Part shown: positions 16,412-23,960 of the stretch, one piece after another
Numbering within the stretch: the first letter of the stretch is position 1
Layout: each line of letters begins with the position of its first letter
NCBI GenBank assembly: GCA_947446645.1
Contig: CANFHA010000009.1
Location: 1 to 64,000 of the forward strand
From: Chitinophagaceae bacterium
GTDB taxonomy: Bacteria; Bacteroidota; Bacteroidia; Chitinophagales; Chitinophagaceae
Reading direction: 5' to 3'
DNA length: 64,000 nucleotides
Translations under genes and position numbers: made by a program
Notes under the pieces: generated by a model
What the model saw: only the letters and a program-made list of their open reading frames with translations
Databases searched by the model: none
What the model was told of the DNA's origin: nothing

Positions 16412-18061
16412 ATGCCAAAAGTCCCTTTTTGGGTGTTCGTTTTTATCGCTATCCTTTATTTCACTGCTGCCCGCGTGGACACGATGGACGTAGACGCATC
16501 GCAGTATGCAGAGATGAGCCGTGAAATGATGAAAAGCGGCGACTACCTGCACATGTTTGATCGGGGTGCCGATTACCTGGATAAACCTCCATTCCTATTT
16601 TGGGTGAGCGCAACCAGCATGAAGATGTTCGGCGTTAATAATTTAGGATATAAGTTTCCATCTATACTGTTTGCCTTGCTGGCCATATATGCCACCTATC
16701 GACTCGCAAGGCTTTTCTACGGTGAGGCTACCGGGCGCATGGCAGCCTTATTGCTGGCTACCTGCCAGGGCATGTTCCTGATGACCAATGATGTGCGGTG
16801 TGATACCATACTTATGACCTGGGTAGTTACTGCCATTTGGTTGATCCAGGAATGGCTTGTGCAGCGAAAGCTGAAGTATTTACTTATGGGATTCGCATCC
16901 GTAGCGTTTGGTATGATGACCAAGGGGCCGATTGCACTGATGGTGCCGGTATTCTCCTTTGTCAGCGACTGGGTTTTGAAGCGGCAGTGGCGGAATTTTT
17001 TTCAGCCGTTGTATTTACTAGGCATTGTAATAATTACCGTTATGCTCATTCCTATGAGCATCGGGCTGTACCAGCAGTTTGACCTGCACCCTGAAAAACT
17101 GATTGATGGAAAACATGCAGTTTCAGGGCTCAGATTCTTTTACTGGTCCCAGAGTTTTGGGCGCATAACCGGTGAGAGCCCCTGGAAAAACGCGGTTGAT
17201 ATTTCTTTTCTGTTCAGCAATATGCTATGGTCTTTCCTACCCTGGATATTTCTTTTTATTCCTGCGCTGGTTATGAATATTGTGCAGCTGGTGAAGCAAA
17301 GATTTAGATTGCAGCCACAGCAGGAGTGGCTGAGCACCGGAGGCTTCCTGCTTGCGTACCTTGCGCTGGGGTCTTCTTCCTACCAGTTGCCCCACTATAT
17401 TTTTGTAGCGTACCCACTTGCCGCCATTTTCACGGCCAAATTCATTGCGGATATCATTGAAGAAGAGAAATACAGGCGCATGTTAGCTTTTATGCAACCT
17501 TTCCAGGTTGTTATCAGCAGCTTGCTCCTCATTGCATCGCTGGCACTTATGGTCTTTGCATTTCCGCAGGGGCCGCTGGTTATCGGTTTGTGGGTGGTTC
17601 TATTTTGTGGGTGGCTTTATCTTGCGCTGCGCAAGGGGCTGAAAGGCAAAATGCTCTGGCTCACCGCCGGTGCCATTATAATTGTAAATGTATTTCTGAA
17701 CAACGTTATCTATCCTACCTTGCTTCAGTACCAGGCAGGCTCACAAGCCGGCAGGTATATTCACAACCATGCTATCCCTACTAATGAAGTGGCCATCTAT
17801 AAAATGAATGACCCACTCAACTCTATACAGTTTTATGCGCAGGGCACATTGAAGGGTATTACTTACCTAACAGAATTTCCGGATAAAAGATACCTTTTAA
17901 CAATGGACGAAGGCTTGACAGATCTGGCGAAAAATGGCCTTTCATACGAACTGCTGAAAAAAGGGAGTGCATTTAAGGTAAGCGAACTGACACCTGAGTT
18001 CATTAATCTTGGCACACGAGCTAAGGAACTGAAAAGTTACTATCTGGTGAGGCTAAGATAA
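16412..18061 (+). CDS. Polyprenol-phosphate-dependent glycosyltransferase (PMT/ArnT-like, GT39/GT83)
   Basis: This polytopic membrane enzyme (about 549 residues) transfers a sugar from a polyprenyl-phosphate donor to a lipid or protein on the periplasmic side. The first helix is followed by the acidic motif MDVDASQYAEMSREMM and YLDKPPFLFW, the family signature. About eleven further helices and a 100-residue periplasmic tail follow. The ATG at 16412 was chosen because it leaves exactly one helix before the acidic motif, as in homologues; a TTG at 16355 would add another helix. The acceptor is unknown. Confidence 0.85.
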   Translation: MPKVPFWVFVFIAILYFTAARVDTMDVDASQYAEMSREMMKSGDYLHMFDRGADYLDKPPFLFWVSATSMKMFGVNNLGYKFPSILFALLAIYATYRLARLFYGEATGRMAALLLATCQGMFLMTNDVRCDTILMTWVVTAIWLIQEWLVQRKLKYLLMGFASVAFGMMTKGPIALMVPVFSFVSDWVLKRQWRNFFQPLYLLGIVIITVMLIPMSIGLYQQFDLHPEKLIDGKHAVSGLRFFYWSQSFGRITGESPWKNAVDISFLFSNMLWSFLPWIFLFIPALVMNIVQLVKQRFRLQPQQEWLSTGGFLLAYLALGSSSYQLPHYIFVAYPLAAIFTAKFIADIIEEEKYRRMLAFMQPFQVVISSLLLIASLALMVFAFPQGPLVIGLWVVLFCGWLYLALRKGLKGKMLWLTAGAIIIVNVFLNNVIYPTLLQYQAGSQAGRYIHNHAIPTNEVAIYKMNDPLNSIQFYAQGTLKGITYLTEFPDKRYLLTMDEGLTDLAKNGLSYELLKKGSAFKVSELTPEFINLGTRAKELKSYYLVRLR

Positions 18062-18082
18062 GTGTAAGGTGACAACATAAAT

Positions 18083-18799
18083 TTACCTGAACTGTTTCAG
18101 GAAGTATCTCATACTCTCATCTTCCAGCACCATTTCATTCTTCTGGCACCTTAAGACTTTGAGTATTCGCGGTGTCTTGCCTTCGCACTGGAGGGTCTGA
18201 TCGGTAGTAAAATCTTTTATGAACCAGGAAGGAGCATTACCCGGATCGCTGCCACTAAATATGTAACCCAGTTTACCCTCTGTGGATGGACCGGTGATGT
18301 ATGCCGACCTGATCTGCATATCCACGTCAGGGGTGTTTGCACTGCCTACTGCTGATTTTTTATATACCGTCCAGTGACCTATCATCTGGTCAATGCTTGT
18401 TACCGGCAAGGCCTTTTCTTCTTTAGGTATAATGATGGCCTTCACGGTATCTGATGAGTCAACACCGAACTGATAGATACCGTTATCATTTACAAATACC
18501 ATTTTACCAGGCTTGCCGGGTAAAACATGGTAGCGCACAGTGCCGAGGTCAAGAATACTATCTTCCTTAAAAATGAAGGCACCGTTATAGACGAAGCCAT
18601 TCTTTACGTGATATGAAAAAGAGTCCCTGCCATCGAAAAAGAGGAACATGGTATCTGTAAAGGTAACAATAGAAGAATCAGATCTCATCCTGCCTACCTC
18701 CTTCCACCTGCTGCGCTGAAAAGGCTTAGTCGGCTTTTTCTTACCGCAGATGGCGACAACGGGGATAAGGAGCAGTAAGAGGACAAATAGTTTTTTCAT
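18083..18799 (-). CDS. Secreted protein of unknown function (238 aa)
   Basis: The protein has a signal peptide (MKKLFVLLLLLIPVVAICG; the Cys at 18 could be a lipidation site, but the context AICG is only a weak lipobox). The mature part begins with a very basic stretch (KKKPTKPFQRSRWK). It then shows two similar blocks, each with a WKEV/WTVYKK strand and a terminal aromatic strand, suggesting a duplicated lipocalin-like or beta-sandwich unit. No catalytic residues are recognisable. Confidence 0.6.
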   Translation of the reverse strand: MKKLFVLLLLLIPVVAICGKKKPTKPFQRSRWKEVGRMRSDSSIVTFTDTMFLFFDGRDSFSYHVKNGFVYNGAFIFKEDSILDLGTVRYHVLPGKPGKMVFVNDNGIYQFGVDSSDTVKAIIIPKEEKALPVTSIDQMIGHWTVYKKSAVGSANTPDVDMQIRSAYITGPSTEGKLGYIFSGSDPGNAPSWFIKDFTTDQTLQCEGKTPRILKVLRCQKNEMVLEDESMRYFLKQFR

Positions 18800-18937
18800 A
18801 TTTCGCTGCAGGTATTCCTAAACTCCGTTAAATATCGGCACTAAAAATGTATAACCTGCTTTAATATTGTTAAATATCAGAACGCTGTCAAGCGTCATTT
18901 TTACAAATTTAAATTAATCGTAGCTTCATATCCAATT

Positions 18938-19720
18938 ATGGCAGCCGGACAATTATATATAACGCTTATTCAGCCCGATATAGTATGGGAAGACAAAGCC
19001 GCAAACCTGGAGCAATACGAAGCAACGATTGCCGGCATAACCGGCCCGAAGCAGGTAGTAGTGCTGCCGGAGATGTTCAGCACCGGCTTTAGTATGGCAC
19101 CTAAGCGACTGGCAGAGCCAATGGACGGTGAGTCTGTGCGGTGGATGGCAGATATGGCCGTAAAATACCGCTGCATACTTACCGGCAGCCTGATAATAGA
19201 AGAAGAAGGTAAGTACTACAACCGTATGCTGTGGGTGCAGCCTGATGGCCTGATAGGTGTATATGACAAGCGGCATTTATTTGCTTATGCTGGTGAAGAC
19301 CAGCACTATACACGTGGTGAAAGACGCACAATAGCCCGTGTAAATGGCTGGCGGATAAACCTGCAGGTATGCTACGATCTTCGGTTCCCGGTATGGGCCA
19401 GGAACCTGGAAGAGGAATATGATGTGCTGCTGTATGTGGCCAACTGGCCCGAACAGCGGAGCCTGGCATGGAAAACGCTGCTACAGGCACGTGCTATAGA
19501 AAACCAGTGCTACGTGGTAGGCGTAAACCGGGTAGGTACCGATGCTAAAAACAACAATTATTCAGGTGACAGCAGTGTGTTTGGCCCGCTTGGTGAAACC
19601 ATATGGCAGCAAACAAATGGTGTAGCCTGCCATACGGTGGTGCTGGAGAAAGAAGCGCTGGAGAAAGTAAGAACCAATCTTCCTTTTCTAAATGATGCTG
19701 ATAAATTTATGTTGCTATAA
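18938..19720 (+). CDS. yafV: Omega-amidase, nitrilase superfamily (YafV-like)
   Basis: The enzyme hydrolyses alpha-ketoglutaramate or alpha-ketosuccinamate, removing the toxic transamination products of glutamine and methionine salvage. The 260-residue chain has the complete nitrilase triad: Glu45 in VLPEMF, Lys111 in YDKRHLFAY and Cys145 in VCYDLRFPVW. It matches YafV throughout, including the segments YVANWP..RSLAWKTLLQARAIENQCYV and NRVGTD. The downstream gene overlaps the stop by one base (TAATG), so the two are translated together. Confidence 0.93.
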   Translation: MAAGQLYITLIQPDIVWEDKAANLEQYEATIAGITGPKQVVVLPEMFSTGFSMAPKRLAEPMDGESVRWMADMAVKYRCILTGSLIIEEEGKYYNRMLWVQPDGLIGVYDKRHLFAYAGEDQHYTRGERRTIARVNGWRINLQVCYDLRFPVWARNLEEEYDVLLYVANWPEQRSLAWKTLLQARAIENQCYVVGVNRVGTDAKNNNYSGDSSVFGPLGETIWQQTNGVACHTVVLEKEALEKVRTNLPFLNDADKFMLL

Positions 19721-20046
19721 TGACTGATACCAGCATAATACATGAAATTGCGCACGCCCTGCAACAAGACTGGGAACTTCGCCTGCCGGACATGCTATCG
19801 GAAGAAGCGATACTGAAGCTTTTGGCAGACCGGATAGTAACCTTGTTAGAGCGCGGGCCAGAGGAGTTTTTCCAACTGATGTACCGGCTGGATATCTCTG
19901 AGAAGAAGCTTAATAGTGTGATGCAGGAAGACGATGTTGCTGTTAAAATAGCCCGCCTTATTTACGACCGTCAATTGCAAAAGATACGCAGCCGGCAGGA
20001 AAACCGGATGAAGAAGGAAAGTGATGATCCTGAGTTGAAGTGGTGA
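19720..20046 (+). CDS. Small conserved-looking protein co-translated with yafV
   Basis: A 108-residue, largely helical, charged protein whose ATG overlaps the yafV stop codon (TAATG). Sequence features are an N-terminal helix with acidic residues and a C-terminal basic helix (RQLQKIRSRQENRMKK). There is no signal peptide and no recognised domain. The overlap and normal codon use make it a real gene; its role is unknown, and it may be a Bacteroidota-specific accessory factor. Confidence 0.7.
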   Translation: MTDTSIIHEIAHALQQDWELRLPDMLSEEAILKLLADRIVTLLERGPEEFFQLMYRLDISEKKLNSVMQEDDVAVKIARLIYDRQLQKIRSRQENRMKKESDDPELKW

Positions 20047-20100
20047 AATCCCAAACTCCTTAACGGCAATGGCGTAGTTTGTGTTCCGGTTCAATATGCC

Positions 20101-20165
20101 ACTCCTTCGGAGTTTAGACATGTTATTCGATTCCGTTTTCTATAATAATGTCATCCCTTCGGGAT
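20101..20165. repeat. Pair of TTCG-type hairpins
   Basis: Two short perfect inverted repeats, ACTCC-TTC-GGAGT at 20101-20113 and ATCCC-TTC-GGGAT at 20153-20165, are 52 bases apart in the gene-free interval 20047-20295. Similar C-TTCG-G hairpins occur at 34877-34965. They look like dispersed intergenic repeats of Bacteroidota. The second one is followed by a T run and could end transcription from the yafV side. Confidence 0.5.
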
Positions 20166-20295
20166 TTTTTCGGTTAGCAGCGAAAATTGCGCTTAAAGGC
20201 ATCAATCGCGGCTATTTCCGCTACTGTTGCTTTAGGCATCCATTTTTTGTTTGAAAGCAACAGTCTTAAAGGTAAGCAAAGCCGCTTTGGGGGTT

Positions 20296-21006
20296 CTATT
20301 TTGTAAACTTATAGCCTATGCCCCTTATTGAGTGAAAATGCTTGGGGTTACGGCTGTCTTTCTCAAAGAATTTACGGAAGTTGAGGATAAAGTTGTCGAT
20401 AGTGCGGGTAGTGGGATAGACGTTGTAACCCCATACAATCTGTAGTATCTGCTCTCGCGATACTACCTCGCCTTCATGCTCTATCAGCAACTTCAGCAGC
20501 GCGGCTTCCTTTTTGCTCAGTTCCTGTACACTCTTGTTCTTGTCTATGCACTCGTGTGCGGCAAAATCTATTTTGCAGCCATCAAACTCATAGGCATCGC
20601 CTATGGTTTGAGGTTCTTTCATTCTTTTGTTCTTGGTTACCAGCTTATCTACCCGCAGTAACAGTTCTTCGAGGTTGAAAGGCTTGGTGAGGTAGTCATC
20701 GCCGCCTTTTTTCAGTCCTTCCACACGGTCGGCACTGTTATTTCGGGCAGACAAGAACAGAATTGGTACATCGTTGTGCTGCATCCTTATGGTCTCACAT
20801 ACGGTGATGCCATCCATATCAGGCAACATTATGTCCAGCACAATGAGATCAAAATATTCGTTTTTTACTGTCTTTATTACCGCCGGACCATTGTCTACCG
20901 TCGTTACTTCATATCCTTCCAGTTCCAGGTTCAGCTTCAGGGCTTCGCGCAGGCTTTCTTCATCTTCTGCTACCAGTACTGATGCTTTATATTTCTTAGG
21001 GGCCAT
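20296..21006 (-). CDS. OmpR-family response regulator
   Basis: The 236-residue protein has a receiver domain (about 9-122) with the acidic pair in VAEDEE, phospho-acceptor Asp58 in VLDIMLPDMDG and the conserved lysine in YLTKPF. A winged-helix DNA-binding domain follows (about 135-236) with LSKKEAALLKLL and TIDNFILNFRKFFE, ending in RGIGYKF. There is no kinase gene adjacent. A histidine kinase without an adjacent regulator is at 56934-57899 and is of the type such regulators pair with. The ATG at 21006 was preferred over a TTG two codons earlier. Confidence 0.93.
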   Translation of the reverse strand: MAPKKYKASVLVAEDEESLREALKLNLELEGYEVTTVDNGPAVIKTVKNEYFDLIVLDIMLPDMDGITVCETIRMQHNDVPILFLSARNNSADRVEGLKKGGDDYLTKPFNLEELLLRVDKLVTKNKRMKEPQTIGDAYEFDGCKIDFAAHECIDKNKSVQELSKKEAALLKLLIEHEGEVVSREQILQIVWGYNVYPTTRTIDNFILNFRKFFEKDSRNPKHFHSIRGIGYKFTK

Positions 21007-21034
21007 TGTCAATTCTTTAATGATAAATGTTTCT

Positions 21035-21346
21035 TTAGCGCGGAATAATGCTGATCACATTATAGAGCTCCGGATTTCCACCTATTCCCATGTCCTTCAG
21101 TACCACGGTTACCGAATCGCCGTTGTAAGAGTCCAGTGTAAGACTTGTGCTTTCTACAACGTACCAAGTGAACTTGTCTATAAATACAAGATGCGTGCCA
21201 TAGCTATAGCTGGTGGTGCCTTTTGGCCAGATACGGCCATTGAAGGTCAGGGTTTTATTATTATCTGTTTTTCCCTTATTGCAGGCGGCGAGTGCAGCTA
21301 TGGCTGCCGTTAAGAGTATTAGTTTAGTTATTCGCATACTGTACAT
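21035..21346 (-). CDS. Small lipoprotein of unknown function
   Basis: A 103-residue protein with a clear lipoprotein signal (MRITKLILLTAAIAALAAC). The mature part is beta-rich, with two tryptophans and no Cys beyond the lipobox. Start codons at 21346 or 21337 are both possible. It lies 28 bases upstream of the response regulator in the same orientation, so it may share a transcript with it. The function is unknown. Confidence 0.65.
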   Translation of the reverse strand: MYSMRITKLILLTAAIAALAACNKGKTDNNKTLTFNGRIWPKGTTSYSYGTHLVFIDKFTWYVVESTSLTLDSYNGDSVTVVLKDMGIGGNPELYNVISIIPR

Positions 21347-21567
21347 TATGAAAAACCATTGTCATAATTGAAAAGGCCGGCACAAAAATACAGAAAATAC
21401 ACATGCTTTCTTTGGCAACCCGGCGTTTTCATTTGCTGCCCGGGATTTCAAAAATAAATCGTTCAGATCGGTAGATATAATTGGTCAATTTAACCGAGCT
21501 CAGTTCGTTTGTTAAAATATTTTATAATCCAGGCGATAATTGCGATTTCTTTTAAGCTGAATTTACC

Positions 21568-21575
21568 TACCTTTG
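21568..21575 (+). promoter_or_regulatory. Promoter -7 element (TACCTTTG) of tRNA-Leu
   Basis: TAnnTTTG match 34 bases before the mature tRNA 5' end. Confidence 0.6.
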
Positions 21576-21608
21576 CCCCTCCTGAAAAAAGCCTTCAGGA
21601 TTTTGAAT

Positions 21609-21690
21609 GCGGGCGTGGTGAAATTGGTAGACACGCTAGACTTAGGATCTAGTGCTGTGAGGCTTGGGGGTTCGAGTCCCTCCGCCCGCA
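21609..21690 (+). tRNA. tRNA-Leu (anticodon UAG)
   Basis: An 82-base tRNA with acceptor stem GCGGGCG/CGCCCGC, a leucine-type D arm (GTGAAATTGGTAGAC), anticodon stem CTAGA/TCTAG with loop CTTAGGA (anticodon TAG, reading CUA), a variable arm and a T stem GGGGG/CCCTC with loop TTCGAGT. CCA is not encoded. A terminator follows at once, and a decayed accessory region starts just behind it, as expected for a tRNA used as an integration site. Confidence 0.97.
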
Positions 21691-21704
21691 CTTAATTAGT
21701 AATC

Positions 21705-21732
21705 AAGCAGTTACACTTAAACGTAACTGCTT
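21705..21732 (+). terminator. Rho-independent terminator of tRNA-Leu
   Basis: AAGCAGTTAC pairs with GTAACTGCTT (10 bp, 8-base loop), followed by a T-rich tail. Confidence 0.85.
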
Positions 21733-21755
21733 TTTTATTTTTTACAACTTACAAT

Positions 21756-21779
21756 TTGCACAAAAAATTGCACAAAAAA
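21756..21779 (+). repeat. Tandem 12-bp repeat TTGCACAAAAAA x2
   Basis: Two perfect adjacent copies of TTGCACAAAAAA lie 66 bases behind the tRNA. Their position between tRNA-Leu and island genes suggests arm-type binding sites of a lost tyrosine integrase; this is inference. Confidence 0.5.
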
Positions 21780-21805
21780 TAAATAGCACTTTTGAATGGA
21801 ACTAT

Positions 21806-21839
21806 TGTCTGGCGTGTCTGCCAATTTCACCAAACGCCC
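21806..21839 (-). other. Decayed inverted fragment of a tRNA-Leu 5' half
   Basis: Read on the minus strand, this stretch gives GGGCG, then TTGGTGAAATTGGCAGACAC and GCCAGAC, matching the acceptor/D-arm part of the tRNA-Leu at 21609 with a few changes and a two-base insertion. No anticodon arm or 3' half follows, so it is a remnant, not a functional tRNA. The whole interval 21733-22179 has no gene. Confidence 0.6.
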
Positions 21840-22179
21840 TATTAGCAAGGGTTTACAGCAGTTACTTCATGCTTTTTGAGAGTATATAGTTAGTAAGTCG
21901 TTGCTCAAACAGGTCGTCCGGCGTGCTCTCAAGTAGTTTATACTATTTCGAAGATTGGTCTTGAAATCGAGAGAAAGAAGTGCCGTTACTCTTGAGTCCG
22001 GCATTACAGTATAGAAGGAGGTCTTCTCTCCATGCATTACATTTTTTAAGGTGTAAATATTGACCTTGATAATCGCGCAGGAACTTCATTAAATTAATTT
22101 CGCATTTTAATTGATAAACATTTGCAAAGCAAAAGTAATTCTGCGTACTTTGACAATTTAAAAATAGCTATTATCGTAA

Positions 22180-22392
22180 ATGAGAAAATTAAAGTTTATT
22201 GATCTTTTTGCTGGACTTGGTGGGTTTCATCTTGCGTTGCATAGTCTTGGTCACTCTTGTGTTTTTGCAAGTGAGATAAATGAGGATTTGAGGTTGCTTT
22301 ACAAGACAAATTTCGGAATTGATTGCGACGGGGATATAAACAGCATTGAAATTGGAAAAATCCCTAAACATGATATTATTTGCGCAGGTTAG
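22180..22392 (+). pseudogene. Truncated DNA (cytosine-5) methyltransferase
   Basis: The 70 residues are the N-terminus of a C5 DNA methyltransferase: motif I FIDLFAGLGGFHLAL binds S-adenosylmethionine and motif II is ASEINEDLRLLY. The frame stops at DIICAG, exactly where motif IV (GFPCQ, with the catalytic cysteine) should begin. No remainder of the enzyme can be followed with confidence in the next 280 bases. The gene is therefore a remnant of a restriction-modification or phage methylase and cannot be active. It belongs to the tRNA-Leu island. Confidence 0.85.
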
Positions 22393-22671
22393 TAGTGTTT
22401 CCTTTCTCAAGGTACGACCAAGCACCCTACATCTGGTTAACTACGCCTGCGCCATTATCTGCAAGCAAGTATCACCGAGACGTTTTAAAATTGGTCGTTT
22501 TAGAAAAACGGGGATAGTTCTTAGGACTAAGGTAGCTATAATTCAACTAGTTACAAAAAAAGTGAAAAAATTACGGCCAGAAATATTGCTTCCAGTTATA
22601 AACAATTGGTGTGGACATGGGTGAATATTACCTGCAAACATGCAGACACCTTTAGCACGCAAGTAACCGAC

Positions 22672-22908
22672 TTATTCTTTCGGAAGATCGTCATGGGTAC
22701 TGCCGAGCGAAGTAAGGTGTACGAAACGCTCTTCCATGGAGTATTTGATCACCCCAATATCCTGCAAGTGCTTAAAATAACCTTCAAGGCTACTTAAAGG
22801 CACCTTGGCTTCTTTTGCTATTGCATCGAAACTGGTTAATTCGGCCATCCGCCGTTGTTTGGCAGAAAGTGCTTTTATGGCACGAAAGACCTTGTTAAAA
22901 TTACTCAT
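22672..22908 (-). CDS. Small winged-helix-like protein of the tRNA-Leu island
   Basis: A 78-residue protein with a helix-rich N-terminus (VFRAIKALSAKQRRMAELTSF) and a helix-turn-helix-like middle (DAIAKEAKVPLSSLEGYFKHLQDIGVIKY) ending in a beta-wing. This is the pattern of a small winged-helix DNA-binding protein. It has its own promoter (22945-22952) with a palindrome just upstream (22966-22992), which suits an autoregulator. It lies downstream of the kinase-domain gene in the same orientation, so the two may form a module. No family name is known to me. Confidence 0.6.
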   Translation of the reverse strand: MSNFNKVFRAIKALSAKQRRMAELTSFDAIAKEAKVPLSSLEGYFKHLQDIGVIKYSMEERFVHLTSLGSTHDDLPKE

Positions 22909-22944
22909 AGAGTATGGTTAACATGCAGGCACCTGGTCGTCATG

Positions 22945-22952
22945 CAAAGGTA
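22945..22952 (-). promoter_or_regulatory. Promoter -7 element (TACCTTTG), minus strand
   Basis: TAnnTTTG on the minus strand, 36 bases before the ATG at 22908. Confidence 0.6.
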
Positions 22953-22965
22953 GATATTGATCCGT

Positions 22966-22992
22966 AATACACGAATTATACTACCGTGTATT
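22966..22992. promoter_or_regulatory. Palindrome AATACACG-N11-CGTGTATT, operator candidate
   Basis: A perfect 8-bp inverted repeat with an 11-base spacer lies 13 bases upstream of the -7 element, over the expected -33 region of the winged-helix gene promoter. This is the position of a repressor operator; the binder is not known but may be the product at 22672-22908. Confidence 0.5.
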
Positions 22993-23041
22993 CTATATTG
23001 TGTTATTCGTGCGGTGTAGTTTTGATGTAACGAAAAAATTA

Positions 23042-23719
23042 CTACATTGGAAGAATGCGATTATGTAGCTGGGCTGGGCTAATTGTGTAAAATACGGAAT
23101 CAATAAAGAATAATGTTTCGGAAGAGACAAGGACGTTTTCGTCATGCATATCCTCAAGGATCAGCCCTAGTTCCAGGTTAGCATAATCGTTTCTCCGGGT
23201 ATTTTCGAATCCATTGAATTCCATGAACCTCTTGATATCCAACAGATCTACATAGGCATCGAAAATGATGAAGGGTTGTTCCAGCACGGCCAGTAACACA
23301 CCTTCATCTTTAATAAACCCTTTTAGTGTGTATGAGGTATTTTCAAAAAAGATATTATGCAGCAGAATGCTGTTTAAAAATTCAAGCCATGTAGCATAGT
23401 ATATGGCATCATTAAGTTTAACAACGTTCCTGTTGTCAGGATGCAAGTAAATCCTTGCCTCACCACCCCTCGTTAAATAACGGTCTTCTCCAGGAAGATT
23501 TGTGACCCACAGATTATGTTCATCACAATAAGCCTCTATGAAGTTGGCCTGTTCTTTTTTAATGATTGATTTACCTTGGAAATTTTCTTTAACCGTTGTA
23601 CTTGTTGCAAAGCGTCTGCATAATGAATTTCTGATTGCTGTGCAATGATCAGCTTGCCCCTCAATGATAATTCCTGAAACGATATTTTCAATTTTATGTT
23701 GGGTAGCATGTGGCAGCAT
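23042..23719 (-). CDS. Putative polyvalent protein kinase domain protein
   Basis: The 225-residue protein has features of the phage/ICE polyvalent-protein kinase-like domain common in Bacteroidota islands: GGEARIYLHPDNRNVVKLNDAIYYATWLEFLNSILLHN, where the lysine in VVKL fits the ATP-binding lysine, then FNGFENTRRNDY, then EDMHDENVL as the catalytic-loop-like motif (H-D-E-N) and LFFIDSVFY as the metal-binding strand. The N-terminal 60 residues are variable. It could phosphorylate host or phage factors; substrate and activity are unknown. It is upstream of the winged-helix gene in the tRNA-Leu island. Confidence 0.72.
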   Translation of the reverse strand: MLPHATQHKIENIVSGIIIEGQADHCTAIRNSLCRRFATSTTVKENFQGKSIIKKEQANFIEAYCDEHNLWVTNLPGEDRYLTRGGEARIYLHPDNRNVVKLNDAIYYATWLEFLNSILLHNIFFENTSYTLKGFIKDEGVLLAVLEQPFIIFDAYVDLLDIKRFMEFNGFENTRRNDYANLELGLILEDMHDENVLVSSETLFFIDSVFYTISPAQLHNRILPM

Positions 23720-23915
23720 TTGTTACAAAAGTACGCAGAAATGAAATGTTCTACATTTTGCAGACGCGGTTATTCCTCTACAAACTTCCTCACTTCGGTA
23801 CCATTTATCCGTACATCACTTCTAGCGGTTATTTGTTGCCTGGAGTATGAATACTGATTTTTACCCACTTCCCTGTTCCTCGGAACCCGCAAATCTCCAT
23901 TTACTTTTCTTTCAT

Positions 23916-23923
23916 TATCTTTG
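23916..23923 (+). promoter_or_regulatory. Promoter -7 element (TATCTTTG) of tig
   Basis: Exact TAnnTTTG match 45 bases before the trigger factor start. Confidence 0.6.
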
Positions 23924-23960
23924 CACCCCCTCAAAATAAAGGTATATATAAACGTAAATT

